DNA of 39,262 nucleotides from Lachnospiraceae bacterium (GCA_021202465.1 JAJQCZ010000067.1:1-39262), one strand, 5' to 3'; numbered from the stretch's first letter, positions 1-10,006 are shown. A program made the numbers and translations. Notes: generated by a model from the letters alone, not told the origin.

Positions 1-483
1 CCGGTAAAAATACAGGATCGGCCGCTCCAGTCTGCGCTTGAGGACAATCTGAATCTCCTCATTCGGATGGATCGGCGGCACCAGAATGCTGCGGGTCCCC
101 GCATTGTTGGCGCCGAAAATATCCGTAAAGAGCTGATCTCCTATAAAGACCGCCGCTTCCGGCCGTACCCCCATGATCTGACAGGCCCGGCGGTATCCGG
201 CCGCGGCAGGCTTGTGCGCATCACAAAGAAACGGGGAATCCACCGCCTCCGCAAAGGGAGCTACCCGCGGCTCCTGGTTGTTGGAGATCAGGCAGGTGGC
301 CAGTCCCAGAGCGTGAATGTGCCGAAAAAGCGTCACCGCCTCCGGCGTCGCCGCCGCCCCATGGGGCACCAGTGTATTGTCAATATCGAAAAGAAGTCCC
401 CGGACGCCCCGCTCCGCCAGCCGTTCATAGGGAATCTCATAGGAGGAGGCCGCCGTCTGATGGGGATAAAATCGCTCCAGCAT
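1..483 (-). CDS. yqeG: YqeG-family HAD-IIIA phosphatase, 3' part cut by window edge
   Basis: This frame opens with ATG at 483 and stays open for 161 codons to the window edge, so the C-terminus is missing. The haloacid dehalogenase nucleophile motif reads LLFDIDNTLVPHG, with the two aspartates at about residues 33 and 35. A motif II-like LISNN follows, and then GDQLFTDI, the motif IV acidic pair. This is the pattern of the YqeG (HAD-IIIA) family, small cytoplasmic phosphatases found next to ribosome-assembly or shikimate genes in Firmicutes; the physiological substrate is not firmly known. The start lies 2 bases after the nrdR stop, so the two are probably translated together. The family call is confident and the exact role is not. 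Confidence 0.85.
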   Translation of the reverse strand, partial: MLERFYPHQTAASSYEIPYERLAERGVRGLLFDIDNTLVPHGAAATPEAVTLFRHIHALGLATCLISNNQEPRVAPFAEAVDSPFLCDAHKPAAAGYRRACQIMGVRPEAAVFIGDQLFTDIFGANNAGTRSILVPPIHPNEEIQIVLKRRLERPILYFYR

Positions 484-485
484 CC

Positions 486-938
486 CTAGTTCCTCTTCTT
501 CGCCAGCTTCTCGATCTCGCGCAGGAAGGTCTCCACATCCTTGAATTCCCGGTAGACCGAGGCAAAACGAACATAGGCCACATCGTCCAGCTCCCGCAGC
601 CTGTCCATGACCATTTCCCCGACCTCGGAGCTGGAAATCTCCCGCGAATCACGGCTGAGGATCTGATTTTCCACCTCATCCACCAGGTTATGGATCTGGT
701 CCATGGGGATCGGCCGCTTATGGCAGGCCCGCAGCGCCCCCGCCTCGATCTTCGACCGGTCATAGGGCTCCCGGCTGTCATCCTTCTTGATGATCATCAT
801 GGGAATCGTCTCCACCTTCTCATAGGTGGTGAAACGCTTCCCGCAGCTCTCGCACTGGCGTCTGCGGCGAATCGCGTCGTCCGCAGGGCGGGAATCAATG
901 ACGCGGGTATCCTCCGCGCCGCAAAACGGGCACTTCAT
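486..938 (-). CDS. nrdR: Transcriptional repressor NrdR
   Basis: NrdR is the zinc-finger/ATP-cone repressor of ribonucleotide reductase genes; it senses the dATP/ATP balance through its ATP-cone. The chosen start gives 150 residues, the usual family length, and begins MKCPFCG. Zinc ligands are Cys3, Cys6, Cys29 and Cys32, followed by the basic KRFTTYE segment and the ATP-cone (about residues 46-136). An in-frame ATG eight codons upstream would add a stretch not found in the family. The chosen ATG also has GAGAGGAG about nine bases upstream. It sits between ymxH and yqeG in one direction, likely one transcript. Its targets, the nrd genes, are not in this window. Confidence 0.96.
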   Translation of the reverse strand: MKCPFCGAEDTRVIDSRPADDAIRRRRQCESCGKRFTTYEKVETIPMMIIKKDDSREPYDRSKIEAGALRACHKRPIPMDQIHNLVDEVENQILSRDSREISSSEVGEMVMDRLRELDDVAYVRFASVYREFKDVETFLREIEKLAKKRN

Positions 939-958
939 AAGCAATCGCTCCTCTCTCT

Positions 959-1219
959 TCAATATTTACACCGGGTCAGGCATTTGCCCGGATCGATCTC
1001 CACCAGGATAATGTCCTTGCCGATCTGACGCACGCAGGGGAAGGGGATGATGTATTCACTGTCCCGGCCAAGGCAGCCGAGGATCTGGCAGGGTCCCGGC
1101 ACGATCAGCGCGCAGAGACAGCCGGAATCCGGATCGAAATCAAGATCCGCCACGTATCCGAGGCGTTTACAGTCGCAGACATTGATGACTTCCTTCTCCC
1201 GCAGATGGCAGATACGCAT
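959..1219 (-). CDS. ymxH: YlmC/YmxH family PRC-barrel protein, sporulation-associated
   Basis: An 86-residue protein consisting of one PRC-barrel-like domain. It opens MRICHLREKEVINV, followed by a LGYVADLDFDPDSG strand pair and the ending GKDIILVEIDPGKC. This matches the YlmC/YmxH family, which in spore-forming Firmicutes is linked to sporulation, although its molecular role is unknown. Six cysteines are present, which is rich for such a short protein, and the last ones (CLTRC) could bind metal. A GGAGG site lies five bases before the ATG. It precedes nrdR by 20 bases on the same strand. Its presence suggests, but does not prove, a spore-forming lineage. Confidence 0.88.
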   Translation of the reverse strand: MRICHLREKEVINVCDCKRLGYVADLDFDPDSGCLCALIVPGPCQILGCLGRDSEYIIPFPCVRQIGKDIILVEIDPGKCLTRCKY

Positions 1220-1414
1220 CGTATCCTCCGGAATCTCAGAATCTTCTCTTTCAGTCTATGCCAGAGGAGAAATCGAGGTGACAAAATCCCCGCCTGCACC
1301 ATTCCCGCGGAAAGCAGACATTTTGTGACATCCCATTTCCTTCAAATCCTGCGAATACCAGAGTCGGATTCCGGTGAATTCAGGATCTGTTAAAAATAAT
1401 TCTATAACAGGTCC

Positions 1415-3007
<1,593 letters not shown>

Positions 3008-3139
3008 GGGTTCCTCCAAAATGTCCCGTTTGTTCAAAATGACTCTGCCAAGCTCAATGTTCGCCTTTGGCTCCATTTTCGTTAAGCGCCGCAAGCTGCG
3101 GCTCTGGTTTTCTGTCACGCCTGAAAAGCTGACATATTC

Positions 3140-4333
3140 TTAGTGTTTCATCTCTGCCAGCCGGTCCAGGATCCGGTCCGACACCTCTTCCTTGCTGAGA
3201 AGCGGCAGTTCCTCGTCTCCCTGCGCAGTAATCAGCGTGACCACGTTGGTGTCGGTGCCGAAACCGGCTCCCGCCTGTTTCAGGTTGTTAGCCACGATCA
3301 TATCAAGATTCTTCTTCACCAGCTTCTTCCGGGAGTTCTCCACCATATGCTCTGTCTCCATGGAAAAGCCGCAGAGAATCTGGCCCGGGCATTTCCGCGC
3401 GCCCAGAGTCCCCAGGATGTCCTTCGTTCGAGTCAGCTCCAGAACGGAGTCATCCTCCTGCTTCTTGATCTTGTTTTCCGCCACCGTCTTCGGCCGATAG
3501 TCCGCCACGGCCGCCGCCATGATGACAATGTCGCTTTCTGCGGCGTGTTCTGTCACCGCCTGATACATGTCCTCAGCGGAAACTACGTCCACACAGGTAA
3601 CATACGAAGGCTTCTCCAGCGACGTCGGGCCGGTGACCAGCGTCACCTCAGCGCCCCGGACCGTGGCCGCCTTCGCCAGCGCATAGCCCATCTTGCCCGT
3701 GGAATGGTTGGTCAGGAAACGCACCGGATCGACGGCCTCCCGGGTAGGACCGGCCGTCACCAGAACCCGTTTCCCCTTCAGATCCTTCTCGTGTCCCAGG
3801 AGGAATTCCAGATAGTCGGCGATCCGCTCCGGCTCCTCCATGCGGCCCTTCCCCGTGGTTCCGCAGGCCAGCTCGCCCTCGTCCGGCTCCAGGATACGGA
3901 AGTTCCGCGTTTTTAACACCGCCAGGTTATACTGCATGGCTGGATTCTCATACATCCGCGTATTCATGGCCGGAGCCACGATCTTCTCGCAGTCACAGGC
4001 CAGCATCGTCGTCGAAAGCATATCGTCGGCCAGGCCGTGAGCGAATTTCGCCAGCACATTGGCGTCGGCCGGAGCCACCACAAAGGCATCCGCCCAGTCC
4101 GCCAGTGAGACATGCTCCACGCGAATCTCGTGATTCCGATCGAAGGTGTCCACAATACACTGATGCTTCGTCAGCTGTTCAAAGGTCAGCGGCGTGATGA
4201 ACTGCGTCGCATTCCGCGTCAGGATGACCTGCACGTTCGCCCCGCGGCGCACCAGCTCCCGCGCCAGCACGGCGCTCTTATAACAGGCAATGCTGCTGGA
4301 AACGCCGAGCAGAATATTTTTATTTTTCAGCAT
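3140..4333 (-). CDS. coaBC: Bifunctional phosphopantothenoylcysteine decarboxylase/phosphopantothenate-cysteine ligase
   Basis: CoaBC performs two successive steps of coenzyme A synthesis: ligation of cysteine to 4'-phosphopantothenate (CoaB) and FMN-dependent decarboxylation (CoaC). The N-terminal flavoprotein half shows GVSSSIACYKS, the VEHVSLADWAD histidine segment, the PAMNTRMYENP motif and the ACGTTGKGRM catalytic-cysteine loop. The C-terminal ligase half starts at KRVLVTAGPTREAVDPVRF and carries NHSTGKMG and the MAAAVADYRP/ENKIKK segment. The start at 4333 gives 397 residues and has GGAAGGAAGAG upstream; the frame's further upstream extension is not family-like. It diverges from coaX, so two steps of one pathway share the 247-base region between them. 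Confidence 0.97.
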   Translation of the reverse strand: MLKNKNILLGVSSSIACYKSAVLARELVRRGANVQVILTRNATQFITPLTFEQLTKHQCIVDTFDRNHEIRVEHVSLADWADAFVVAPADANVLAKFAHGLADDMLSTTMLACDCEKIVAPAMNTRMYENPAMQYNLAVLKTRNFRILEPDEGELACGTTGKGRMEEPERIADYLEFLLGHEKDLKGKRVLVTAGPTREAVDPVRFLTNHSTGKMGYALAKAATVRGAEVTLVTGPTSLEKPSYVTCVDVVSAEDMYQAVTEHAAESDIVIMAAAVADYRPKTVAENKIKKQEDDSVLELTRTKDILGTLGARKCPGQILCGFSMETEHMVENSRKKLVKKNLDMIVANNLKQAGAGFGTDTNVVTLITAQGDEELPLLSKEEVSDRILDRLAEMKH

Positions 4334-4580
4334 AAGGCTCTCTTCCTTCCTCACCGCCCTCCGGCGATGCCTCATTTCCGTGAATTTACTGGACAGAAAA
4401 ATGCCCGTGTGATATAGTATTTTCGGTTTATATTTAACCTGACCCTGATTGATTATCTTATCATACGCGCACTCTGTTTGTCCAGAGAAATACACGATGC
4501 CATCGGACAATTTATACTGAACGGAGAACCATCTGCAGCATCACACCGTTTAACAGCCGTGCGCAGGGAGGAGATACCTT
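4334..4580. promoter_or_regulatory. Divergent control region between coaBC and coaX
   Basis: This 247-base gap must hold start signals for coaBC (leftward) and coaX (rightward). On the plus strand a TATACT hexamer at 4513-4518 could be the coaX -10 element, but no good -35 lies 16-18 bases ahead. On the minus strand an AT-rich stretch with TACTATAT near 4410-4417 is a possible coaBC -10. The coaX ribosome site (GGGAGGAG) ends about eight bases before its ATG. I see no riboswitch or clear operator. Confidence 0.4.
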
Positions 4581-5357
4581 ATGATTTTAGCGATCGACAT
4601 TGGAAATACCAACATCGTCGTCGGCGCCATGCGGGGAGACACGCCTCTGTTCGTGGAGCGCCTTTCCACCGACAGCGGCAAGACGGACCTGGAATATGCG
4701 GTTTCCCTGCGAACCGTTCTGGACATTCATTCTCTCTCCACAGATGGCTTCGAGGGATGCATCATCGCCTCGGTCGTGCCTCCGGTCACCGGCACCGTCA
4801 GTCTGGCGCTTGAAAAGCTGCTGGGGCAGGCTCCGATGATCGTGGGACCCGGTCTGAAAACAGGACTCAATATCAAGATTGAGAATCCGGCTCAGCTGGG
4901 CAGTGATCTGGTCGTGGACGCCGTCGCCGGCATCGCCGAGTATCCGCTCCCGCTTCTGATCATTGACATGGGGACGGCGACCACGATCTCCGCGGTCGAC
5001 CGCAGGGGCACCTATCTGGGCGGCGTCATCATTCCCGGCGCACGGGTCGCTCTGGATGCTCTGAGCAGCCATGCCTCTCAGCTTCCCCGTATCAGTTTCG
5101 AGCCGCCGAAGAAGCCGATCGGTACGAACACGATCGAGTGCATGAAAAGCGGTATCGTCCTTGGGAATGCCTCCCTGCTCGACGGCATGCTCGACCGCAT
5201 GGAGGAGGAGCTCGGAGAACCCGCCACGGTCATCGCCACCGGCGGCCTGGCCCGCTTCATCATTCCCTACTGTCGGCGGAAGATCCTCTATGACGACACG
5301 CTGCTCCTGAAGGGTCTGAATATCATTTATCATAAAAATGCCGATCGAAGAGGATAA
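4581..5357 (+). CDS. coaX: Type III pantothenate kinase
   Basis: CoaX phosphorylates pantothenate, the first committed step of coenzyme A synthesis; the type III enzyme is not feedback-inhibited by CoA and needs a monovalent cation. The 258 residues are typical. Motifs are MILAIDIGNTN (phosphate 1, Asp6), GPGLKTGLNI, the GSDLVVDAVAG pantothenate/cation segment, IDMGTATTISAVD (phosphate 2 with the catalytic region) and the late ATGGLARFI adenosine segment. GGGAGGAG precedes the ATG. It is the only plus-strand gene in the window and faces the esterase gene tail to tail, with a two-way terminator between them. Confidence 0.97.
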   Translation: MILAIDIGNTNIVVGAMRGDTPLFVERLSTDSGKTDLEYAVSLRTVLDIHSLSTDGFEGCIIASVVPPVTGTVSLALEKLLGQAPMIVGPGLKTGLNIKIENPAQLGSDLVVDAVAGIAEYPLPLLIIDMGTATTISAVDRRGTYLGGVIIPGARVALDALSSHASQLPRISFEPPKKPIGTNTIECMKSGIVLGNASLLDGMLDRMEEELGEPATVIATGGLARFIIPYCRRKILYDDTLLLKGLNIIYHKNADRRG

Positions 5358-5423
5358 AGTGGGAGGGAATCCTGACAGATTTCCGGTGATTCATCACTCA
5401 AAAGATGACCTCATCAGAAAAGA

Positions 5424-5474
5424 ACTTCCCCTGTCCATGCTGATGTTTTACACCAGTGTTGACAGGGGAAGTTT
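5424..5474. terminator. Bidirectional intrinsic terminator between coaX and the esterase
   Basis: AACTTCCCCTGTC at 5424-5436 pairs perfectly with GACAGGGGAAGTT at 5462-5474. On the plus strand the hairpin runs into a T-run (5473-5477) that would stop coaX. In the other direction it runs into TTCTTTTC, serving the convergent esterase transcript. It marks the left edge of the catabolic island. Confidence 0.85.
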
Positions 5475-5504
5475 TTCCATTCAGACAAAGCCTGACAGCG
5501 TTGT

Positions 5505-6998
5505 TTATTTTTTATGTCCCACCAGGAACTTCCGGCGGAAGGCCACGTGGGGATTGTCTGTAAGCTGTTCCATCTCCGTCGTCTCATCGCCGATCACCAG
5601 TGTGGCGGGATTCTCCCGTGTGAAGGGCGTCCACTCCGGCAGGCGTTCCCCGTTCGGATTGCCGGTCTTCGCGAAATTGGCCCAGCAGGTGTTCATCGTG
5701 CGGGCGATCTCATAGTCGCGTCCCTCCCAGGGCCGCCAGCCGCGCATGAAGGTCTGGAAGACATACCAGAGGTCCGCCGCATGGAAGGCGCCTTTGTCGT
5801 CACCGGGCAACATCCGCGCCAGCCGGTAGACGTAGACAGGTCCGTCTCCGTTTTCTTCCAGAAGCTCTGCCCAGGATTCACAGCCTGCCTGCAGAGACTC
5901 GGCGAAGAAATTGTCCCGCAGCGAGGCAAAAGCCTCCTCTCCCTCCATGGGGCAGAGAGACAGATACTCTTCAGTTCTCTTTCCATACAAAGTCTCTGCC
6001 AGTTCCCGGTAAGATTCCGGAGTCGGAGAGACCACGATGCCCTCCTTCTCCGTATAACCGACCAGATACGGAATACGGGGGTATTTTCGTTCATAGACCA
6101 CATCCGCCGTAGGCTCCGGCAGCACATAGCCGTCGATCACAGGCGTCCGCTGAATCGCCGGTCCCGGCATGGTCTTTCTCCAGCGCTCCAGCAGTTCCTT
6201 CCCGCTCAGAGCACGCGCCTCCTCGAGGCTCGCCACGCCCAGGCTTTCCTGCAGGTTACTCCGCGCCTCCACCTCAGCCAGACGGGGATAATTCATATCC
6301 GGCAGCGCGTCCATCCCGCCGCCGCTCTGGAAAATGGCCCGGGCGATGTCTCCCTGCGTCAGCGGAGAGGAAACCAATGCCTGCACACAGGCAGCTCCGG
6401 CAGACTGTCCCGCCACCGTAATGTTATCCGGATCACCGCCGAACTGCGCGATATTCCGCCGTACCCACTTCAGCGCGGCGATCTGATCCAGAAGAGCGTA
6501 GTTCCCGGACACGCCGTGCTCCGACTCCGCCGACAGCGCCGGGTCGACCATCCAGCCAAAGACATTGAGCCGGTAGTTGATCGTCACCAGAATCACACCC
6601 TGTCTGGCGAAATGTTCCCCATCAAAATGTGCCGAATGCCCGTAACCGGTCATAAAGGCCCCGCCATGAATCCAGAAAATGACCGGGCAGCGCTCCGCTG
6701 TGCTCTGCGCGGGTGTCCACACGTTCAGGTAGAGGCAGTCTTCGCTCATTTCCTCTTCCACCGGATAGAACTCTCTCTCGAAGAAGGAGCCCTTCCCCAC
6801 ACCCAGCTGCCAGCATTTGGCCGAAGGGCGGGCGCAGTCCCGCACGCCGTCCCAGTCCGCGGCCGGCTGAGGCTCCCGCCAGCGCAGGTTTCCCACGGGC
6901 GGCGCCGCATAGGGGATGCCGTAGTAGGCTGTGATGGAAGGCCACCCGCAGGCGACACCGCGCACTTTTCCGTTCTCAACTGCTGTCTCTCTCAACAT
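5505..6998 (-). CDS. Type B carboxylesterase (alpha/beta hydrolase)
   Basis: This enzyme belongs to the carboxylesterase type B/p-nitrobenzyl esterase family and hydrolyses carboxylic esters. From the ATG at 6998 it is 497 residues, normal for the family. The oxyanion loop HGGAF is at about 111-115 and the nucleophile elbow GQSAGA gives Ser199. A Glu in YTEKEG (317 or 319) and His406 in AFHAADLWYVF complete the triad. No signal peptide is visible, so it is probably cytoplasmic. A GTG three codons upstream is possible, but the GAGAGG site is spaced better for the ATG. It is the last gene of the catabolic island, after dctP and its terminator, so it likely has its own promoter. The natural ester is unknown; context suggests it releases a carboxylate used by the island. 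Confidence 0.88.
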   Translation of the reverse strand: MLRETAVENGKVRGVACGWPSITAYYGIPYAAPPVGNLRWREPQPAADWDGVRDCARPSAKCWQLGVGKGSFFEREFYPVEEEMSEDCLYLNVWTPAQSTAERCPVIFWIHGGAFMTGYGHSAHFDGEHFARQGVILVTINYRLNVFGWMVDPALSAESEHGVSGNYALLDQIAALKWVRRNIAQFGGDPDNITVAGQSAGAACVQALVSSPLTQGDIARAIFQSGGGMDALPDMNYPRLAEVEARSNLQESLGVASLEEARALSGKELLERWRKTMPGPAIQRTPVIDGYVLPEPTADVVYERKYPRIPYLVGYTEKEGIVVSPTPESYRELAETLYGKRTEEYLSLCPMEGEEAFASLRDNFFAESLQAGCESWAELLEENGDGPVYVYRLARMLPGDDKGAFHAADLWYVFQTFMRGWRPWEGRDYEIARTMNTCWANFAKTGNPNGERLPEWTPFTRENPATLVIGDETTEMEQLTDNPHVAFRRKFLVGHKK

Positions 6999-7156
6999 GT
7001 TATGCACCTCTCTTTTCCTTCATTAAAGTCCAAATCCAATGATGCTGGAGTAAAAACATTTGCCCCGGCCAATTATTAGGATTTCTCTTCTCATGTTTCT
7101 GAATGATAGTTTTGTAGCTCCAGACATTTATGCTTACGCAGAAATCCCATACGCTC

Positions 7157-7193
7157 AGATCCAAGCAGATTTTCTCAGAATCTGCACAGATCT
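7157..7193. promoter_or_regulatory. 37-bp interrupted palindrome in the esterase leader
   Basis: Nested arms centre on 7175: AGATC (7157-7161) with GATCT (7189-7193), and GCAGATT (7165-7171) with AATCTGC (7179-7185). Three unpaired bases separate the two arm pairs on each side. It lies just downstream of a candidate -10, so it could be a repressor operator or a leader RNA hairpin. No T-run follows, so it is unlikely to be a terminator. Confidence 0.5.
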
Positions 7194-7194
7194 C

Positions 7195-7222
7195 AGTATA
7201 CTTCTTTTTCATGGATTCCCAA
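7195..7222 (-). promoter_or_regulatory. Candidate promoter of the esterase
   Basis: On the minus strand TTGGGA (7217-7222) and TATACT (7195-7200) are separated by 16 bases. The -10 matches five of six consensus positions and the -35 four of six. It would give a leader of roughly 190 bases that contains the palindrome. Confidence 0.4.
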
Positions 7223-7335
7223 ATTTCTTTTACAGCCACTGTTCCATCAGACTCTATTCTCACTCACGCGCATGTCTCAGGACAGAATCAACAATCCTCT
7301 GGATTTAATGTCATCCGCAAAGCAAAATAATGCTG

Positions 7336-7373
7336 TAAGGAAAAGGCGGCCACACAATTTCATGCAGCCGCCT
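7336..7373 (-). terminator. Intrinsic terminator after dctP
   Basis: On the minus strand AGGCGGC pairs with GCCGCCT (plus positions 7367-7373 and 7344-7350), followed by TTTTCCTT. It sits 44 bases past the dctP stop and ends the dctQMP transcript. Confidence 0.8.
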
Positions 7374-7416
7374 CCTTCTCATGTCATTTTACAGTCGTGC
7401 TGTTCTCCGTCTGTAA

Positions 7417-8640
7417 TCAGTCAGCGGAAGCAGCCTCAGCATTCGCCACGTAGGTGTCGATCAGATCGGTGTCGACATCACCGCTGGCCTTCATCTCCTC
7501 GATGACAGGCTCGGCAGCATCCGCAAGCAGTGCCAGGATCTCATCGGTGGCATCCGTCACTGTGCAGCCATAGTCTTCACAGGTCTGCTGCAGAGATTCC
7601 TCATCCGCGGGAGTCGCCGCCATGGTGTATCTCTTGCAGTACTCGATGAACTGATCGCAGGCCAGCTTCTGCTCGTCGCTCATGGACTCATACTTGGAAC
7701 CGTTCATAACATACGTGGACACGAACGGAATGTGGTTGGTCTTGATGATGTAAGGCTGTACCTCATAGAGCTTCGCGCCAACGATAGAAGCCCAGGGGTT
7801 CTCCTGCGCATCCATCATGCCCTGCTGCAGAGCGATGTACAGCTCGCCGAAGGCCAGAGGCGTGGCGTTGCAGCCCAGCTCGCTCCAGAAGGTCATGTGG
7901 TAGGTGTTATCCTGCACACGGATGTTCAGACCCTGCAGATCCTCCGCGGTCTCGATAGGCTTGCTGGATGTCAGGATACGGAAAGAAGTCGCAAACAGAG
8001 CGCCCAAATACAGGCCCTTCTCCTCATAATAGGAAGCAAAGGTATCATACATCTCATCCAGCACCTCGTTGCAATCGTCAACATCGGTATACAGACCGCC
8101 GATATCGAGCACATTCAGGTTGGGAATCAGAGTACCCTGCGAGGAAGGGCTGCCGGTGAAGATGTCCACGGTGCCCAGCTGCACGGACTCGATCAGCTCG
8201 GTGTCGCTGCCCAGCTCGCCGCCCGGATAGAAGGTCACGACAAAGTTGCCGTTCGTCCACTCACTGACCGCCTCAATGGCCGCATCCACAGCATAACCCA
8301 TGGCGGTTCCTTCCACGGTACCGGAGCAGGCCAGAGAAATCTCGATAGGATCACACTCAATGGTGGTCTGCATGCCCTCTTCAGCATAGGCAAGAATCTC
8401 TTCCGTCGTCATGTCAGAAGAGAGCTCGGTGGTGCTGCTGTCAGCCGCCTCAGTCCCCTCTTCGCCGGTGGTCTCGTCGGTGGCTTCGGTGTCATCCGTC
8501 GCGCCGGTGGTCTCCTCGGCGGCGGCGGTGGTGTCGGCGGCAGCCGTGGTATCACTGCTGCTGTCACTGCTGCTGGAGCAGCCGACCATGGACAGAACCA
8601 TCGCGGCGCACAGAGCGTACACTACAAATTTCTTTTTCAT
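7417..8640 (-). CDS. dctP: TRAP transporter solute-binding lipoprotein (DctP family)
   Basis: This is the extracytoplasmic binding protein of a tripartite ATP-independent periplasmic transporter; in Gram-positives it is lipid-anchored. A signal peptide ends in the lipobox SMVGC with Cys21. Residues 22 to about 75 form a linker of Ser, Thr, Ala, Asp and Glu. The DctP fold follows (407 residues in all). GLNIRVQD holds the conserved arginine that usually salt-bridges the ligand carboxylate, and ELYIALQQGMMDAQENPW is the family signature. It is the last gene of dctQ-dctM-dctP, an order with the binding protein at the end. Its ribosome site lies inside a small hairpin loop. The substrate is most likely an organic or sulfonic acid; which one cannot be read from sequence. 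Confidence 0.93.
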   Translation of the reverse strand: MKKKFVVYALCAAMVLSMVGCSSSSDSSSDTTAAADTTAAAEETTGATDDTEATDETTGEEGTEAADSSTTELSSDMTTEEILAYAEEGMQTTIECDPIEISLACSGTVEGTAMGYAVDAAIEAVSEWTNGNFVVTFYPGGELGSDTELIESVQLGTVDIFTGSPSSQGTLIPNLNVLDIGGLYTDVDDCNEVLDEMYDTFASYYEEKGLYLGALFATSFRILTSSKPIETAEDLQGLNIRVQDNTYHMTFWSELGCNATPLAFGELYIALQQGMMDAQENPWASIVGAKLYEVQPYIIKTNHIPFVSTYVMNGSKYESMSDEQKLACDQFIEYCKRYTMAATPADEESLQQTCEDYGCTVTDATDEILALLADAAEPVIEEMKASGDVDTDLIDTYVANAEAASAD

Positions 8641-8660
8641 ATTCGTTCCTCCTAACGAAT
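8641..8660 (-). promoter_or_regulatory. Hairpin presenting the dctP Shine-Dalgarno in its loop
   Basis: On the mRNA strand ATTCGTT and AACGAAT form a perfect seven-base stem around AGGAGG, which is exactly the six-base loop. The second arm ends directly at the dctP ATG. A further inverted repeat (ATTCAG/CTGAAT, 8668-8673 and 8695-8700, with GGCG/CGCC inside) lies just upstream in the dctM-dctP gap. Confidence 0.6.
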
Positions 8661-8719
8661 TTTATGTATTCAGGCGCATTTACGCCGGAACCATCTGAAT
8701 TTACTTTATTGCACAAGAA

Positions 8720-10006
8720 CTACAGAAGAATCAGACTGATCTGCGGGATAAAGGCGATCAGCAGCAGTGCAACAATGAAGGTAGCAATAAAAGGAAGCGC
8801 CTTCTGACCAAGCTTTGCCACCGGCACACCGACAATGGGAGCCGTCACAAAGAGGTTCATGCCGAACGGCGGTGTCACGAAGCCGACAGCCAGCGCCGTC
8901 ACCATGATGATACCCAGATGCACCGCATCCACGCCATAGGCTTCCGCCACAGGCAGAACGATGGGGGCCAGGATCATGACAGCGGGGCCGCAGTCCATGA
9001 ACATACCCAGAATCAGCAGGAAGATGATCAGGATGATCAGCAGAGTGAACTTGCTGTTCACGAAAGTCGTCAGCAGATTCTGTACATAGGTGGAAGCCTT
9101 CAACAGAACCAGAATACGGCTGAAGCCCTGTGCCAGCGCGATGCAGAGAAGCAGCGGTGCATAGGAAGCGATGGAATCCTTCAGCAGCAGCGGGATATCC
9201 TTGATCTTGATCGTCTTATAGATGAACAGGCAGACGATCAGTGCGTAGAACACGGACACGCAGGCCGCCTCAGTGGGAGTGACGATGCCGCCGTAGATGC
9301 CGCCCAGGATGATGACGGGGGTCAGCACGGCCCAGAAACCAGTCTTAAAGACCTTCCAGAAGCCCTGTTCCTTCAACTGATGATAATTCTCAGCCACCTT
9401 CTGCTTATCCTCGCCGTTGCGCTTGCAGTACAGCCAGCAGTAGAACATGATGCAGATCGCGATCAGGAAGCCAGGCAGGATACCGGCCGTAAACATATCG
9501 CCCACCGAGGTACCGGTGAACAAACCATACATGATGAAGGGAATGCTGGGCGGGATGATGACACCCAGGCCGCCGGCCGTGGCCACGATGGCCGCGGAGA
9601 ACACTTTGTCATAACCGAGGTCCACGAGGATCGGGATACACATGGCGCCGACGGCCGCCGCGGTCGCGGGACCGGACCCGGAAATCGCGCCATAGAACAG
9701 ACAGGTCAGAACCACGGCGCAGGGGATCCCGGCCGTTCTCTTTCCCACGATGTAGGCAAAGACGTCAAACAGCTTCTTGGCAATGCCGCCGCGGGTCATC
9801 AGGGCGCCCGACAGCATGAACAGCGGGATGGCCAGGATGGGGGTGGTATTCAGACCGGAGATCATGGCCTGAATGATGTAATTCATGTTTCCTGCGAAAG
9901 AGCTGTTGATCAGCTGCGGCACAACCGTGGCCACACCCATGGCCACGCCCATCGGCAGAGCCAGAATCATGGCGACCAGGAAGATACCAAATACGATTCC
10001 TAACAT
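8720..10006 (-). CDS. dctM: TRAP transporter large permease subunit (DctM family)
   Basis: This is the large membrane subunit of a TRAP transporter, which couples solute uptake to the sodium or proton gradient. Its 428 residues are almost entirely hydrophobic, with about a dozen membrane segments. Family motifs include GSGPATAAAVGAMCIPIL, ATAGGLGVIIPPSIPFIMYG, GGIYGGIVTPTEAACV and the late MVTALAVGFVTPPFGMNLFV. It overlaps the end of dctQ by seven bases, which points to translational coupling and matched amounts of the two membrane subunits. With dctQ and dctP it is a complete three-gene transporter. Confidence 0.95.
   Translation of the reverse strand: MLGIVFGIFLVAMILALPMGVAMGVATVVPQLINSSFAGNMNYIIQAMISGLNTTPILAIPLFMLSGALMTRGGIAKKLFDVFAYIVGKRTAGIPCAVVLTCLFYGAISGSGPATAAAVGAMCIPILVDLGYDKVFSAAIVATAGGLGVIIPPSIPFIMYGLFTGTSVGDMFTAGILPGFLIAICIMFYCWLYCKRNGEDKQKVAENYHQLKEQGFWKVFKTGFWAVLTPVIILGGIYGGIVTPTEAACVSVFYALIVCLFIYKTIKIKDIPLLLKDSIASYAPLLLCIALAQGFSRILVLLKASTYVQNLLTTFVNSKFTLLIILIIFLLILGMFMDCGPAVMILAPIVLPVAEAYGVDAVHLGIIMVTALAVGFVTPPFGMNLFVTAPIVGVPVAKLGQKALPFIATFIVALLLIAFIPQISLILL

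Larger units (their letters stand above)
6999..7343 (-). other. Gene-free leader region upstream of the esterase
   Basis: Between the esterase start and the dctP terminator I see no convincing gene. An 87-codon minus-strand frame here begins with GTG, has no ribosome site and runs into the esterase start, so I do not accept it. The region holds a candidate promoter (7195-7222) and a large interrupted palindrome (7157-7193), listed separately. Confidence 0.6.

Noticed and set aside
1385-1414. CTGTTA...TAACAG hairpin after prfC considered as a terminator
   Set aside because: The stem is short and imperfect and lacks a T-run after it, so it is too weak to call.
7000-7263. Minus-strand frame of 87 codons before the esterase
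   Set aside because: GTG start without a ribosome site, overlaps the esterase start and the candidate leader palindrome, and shows no family features.
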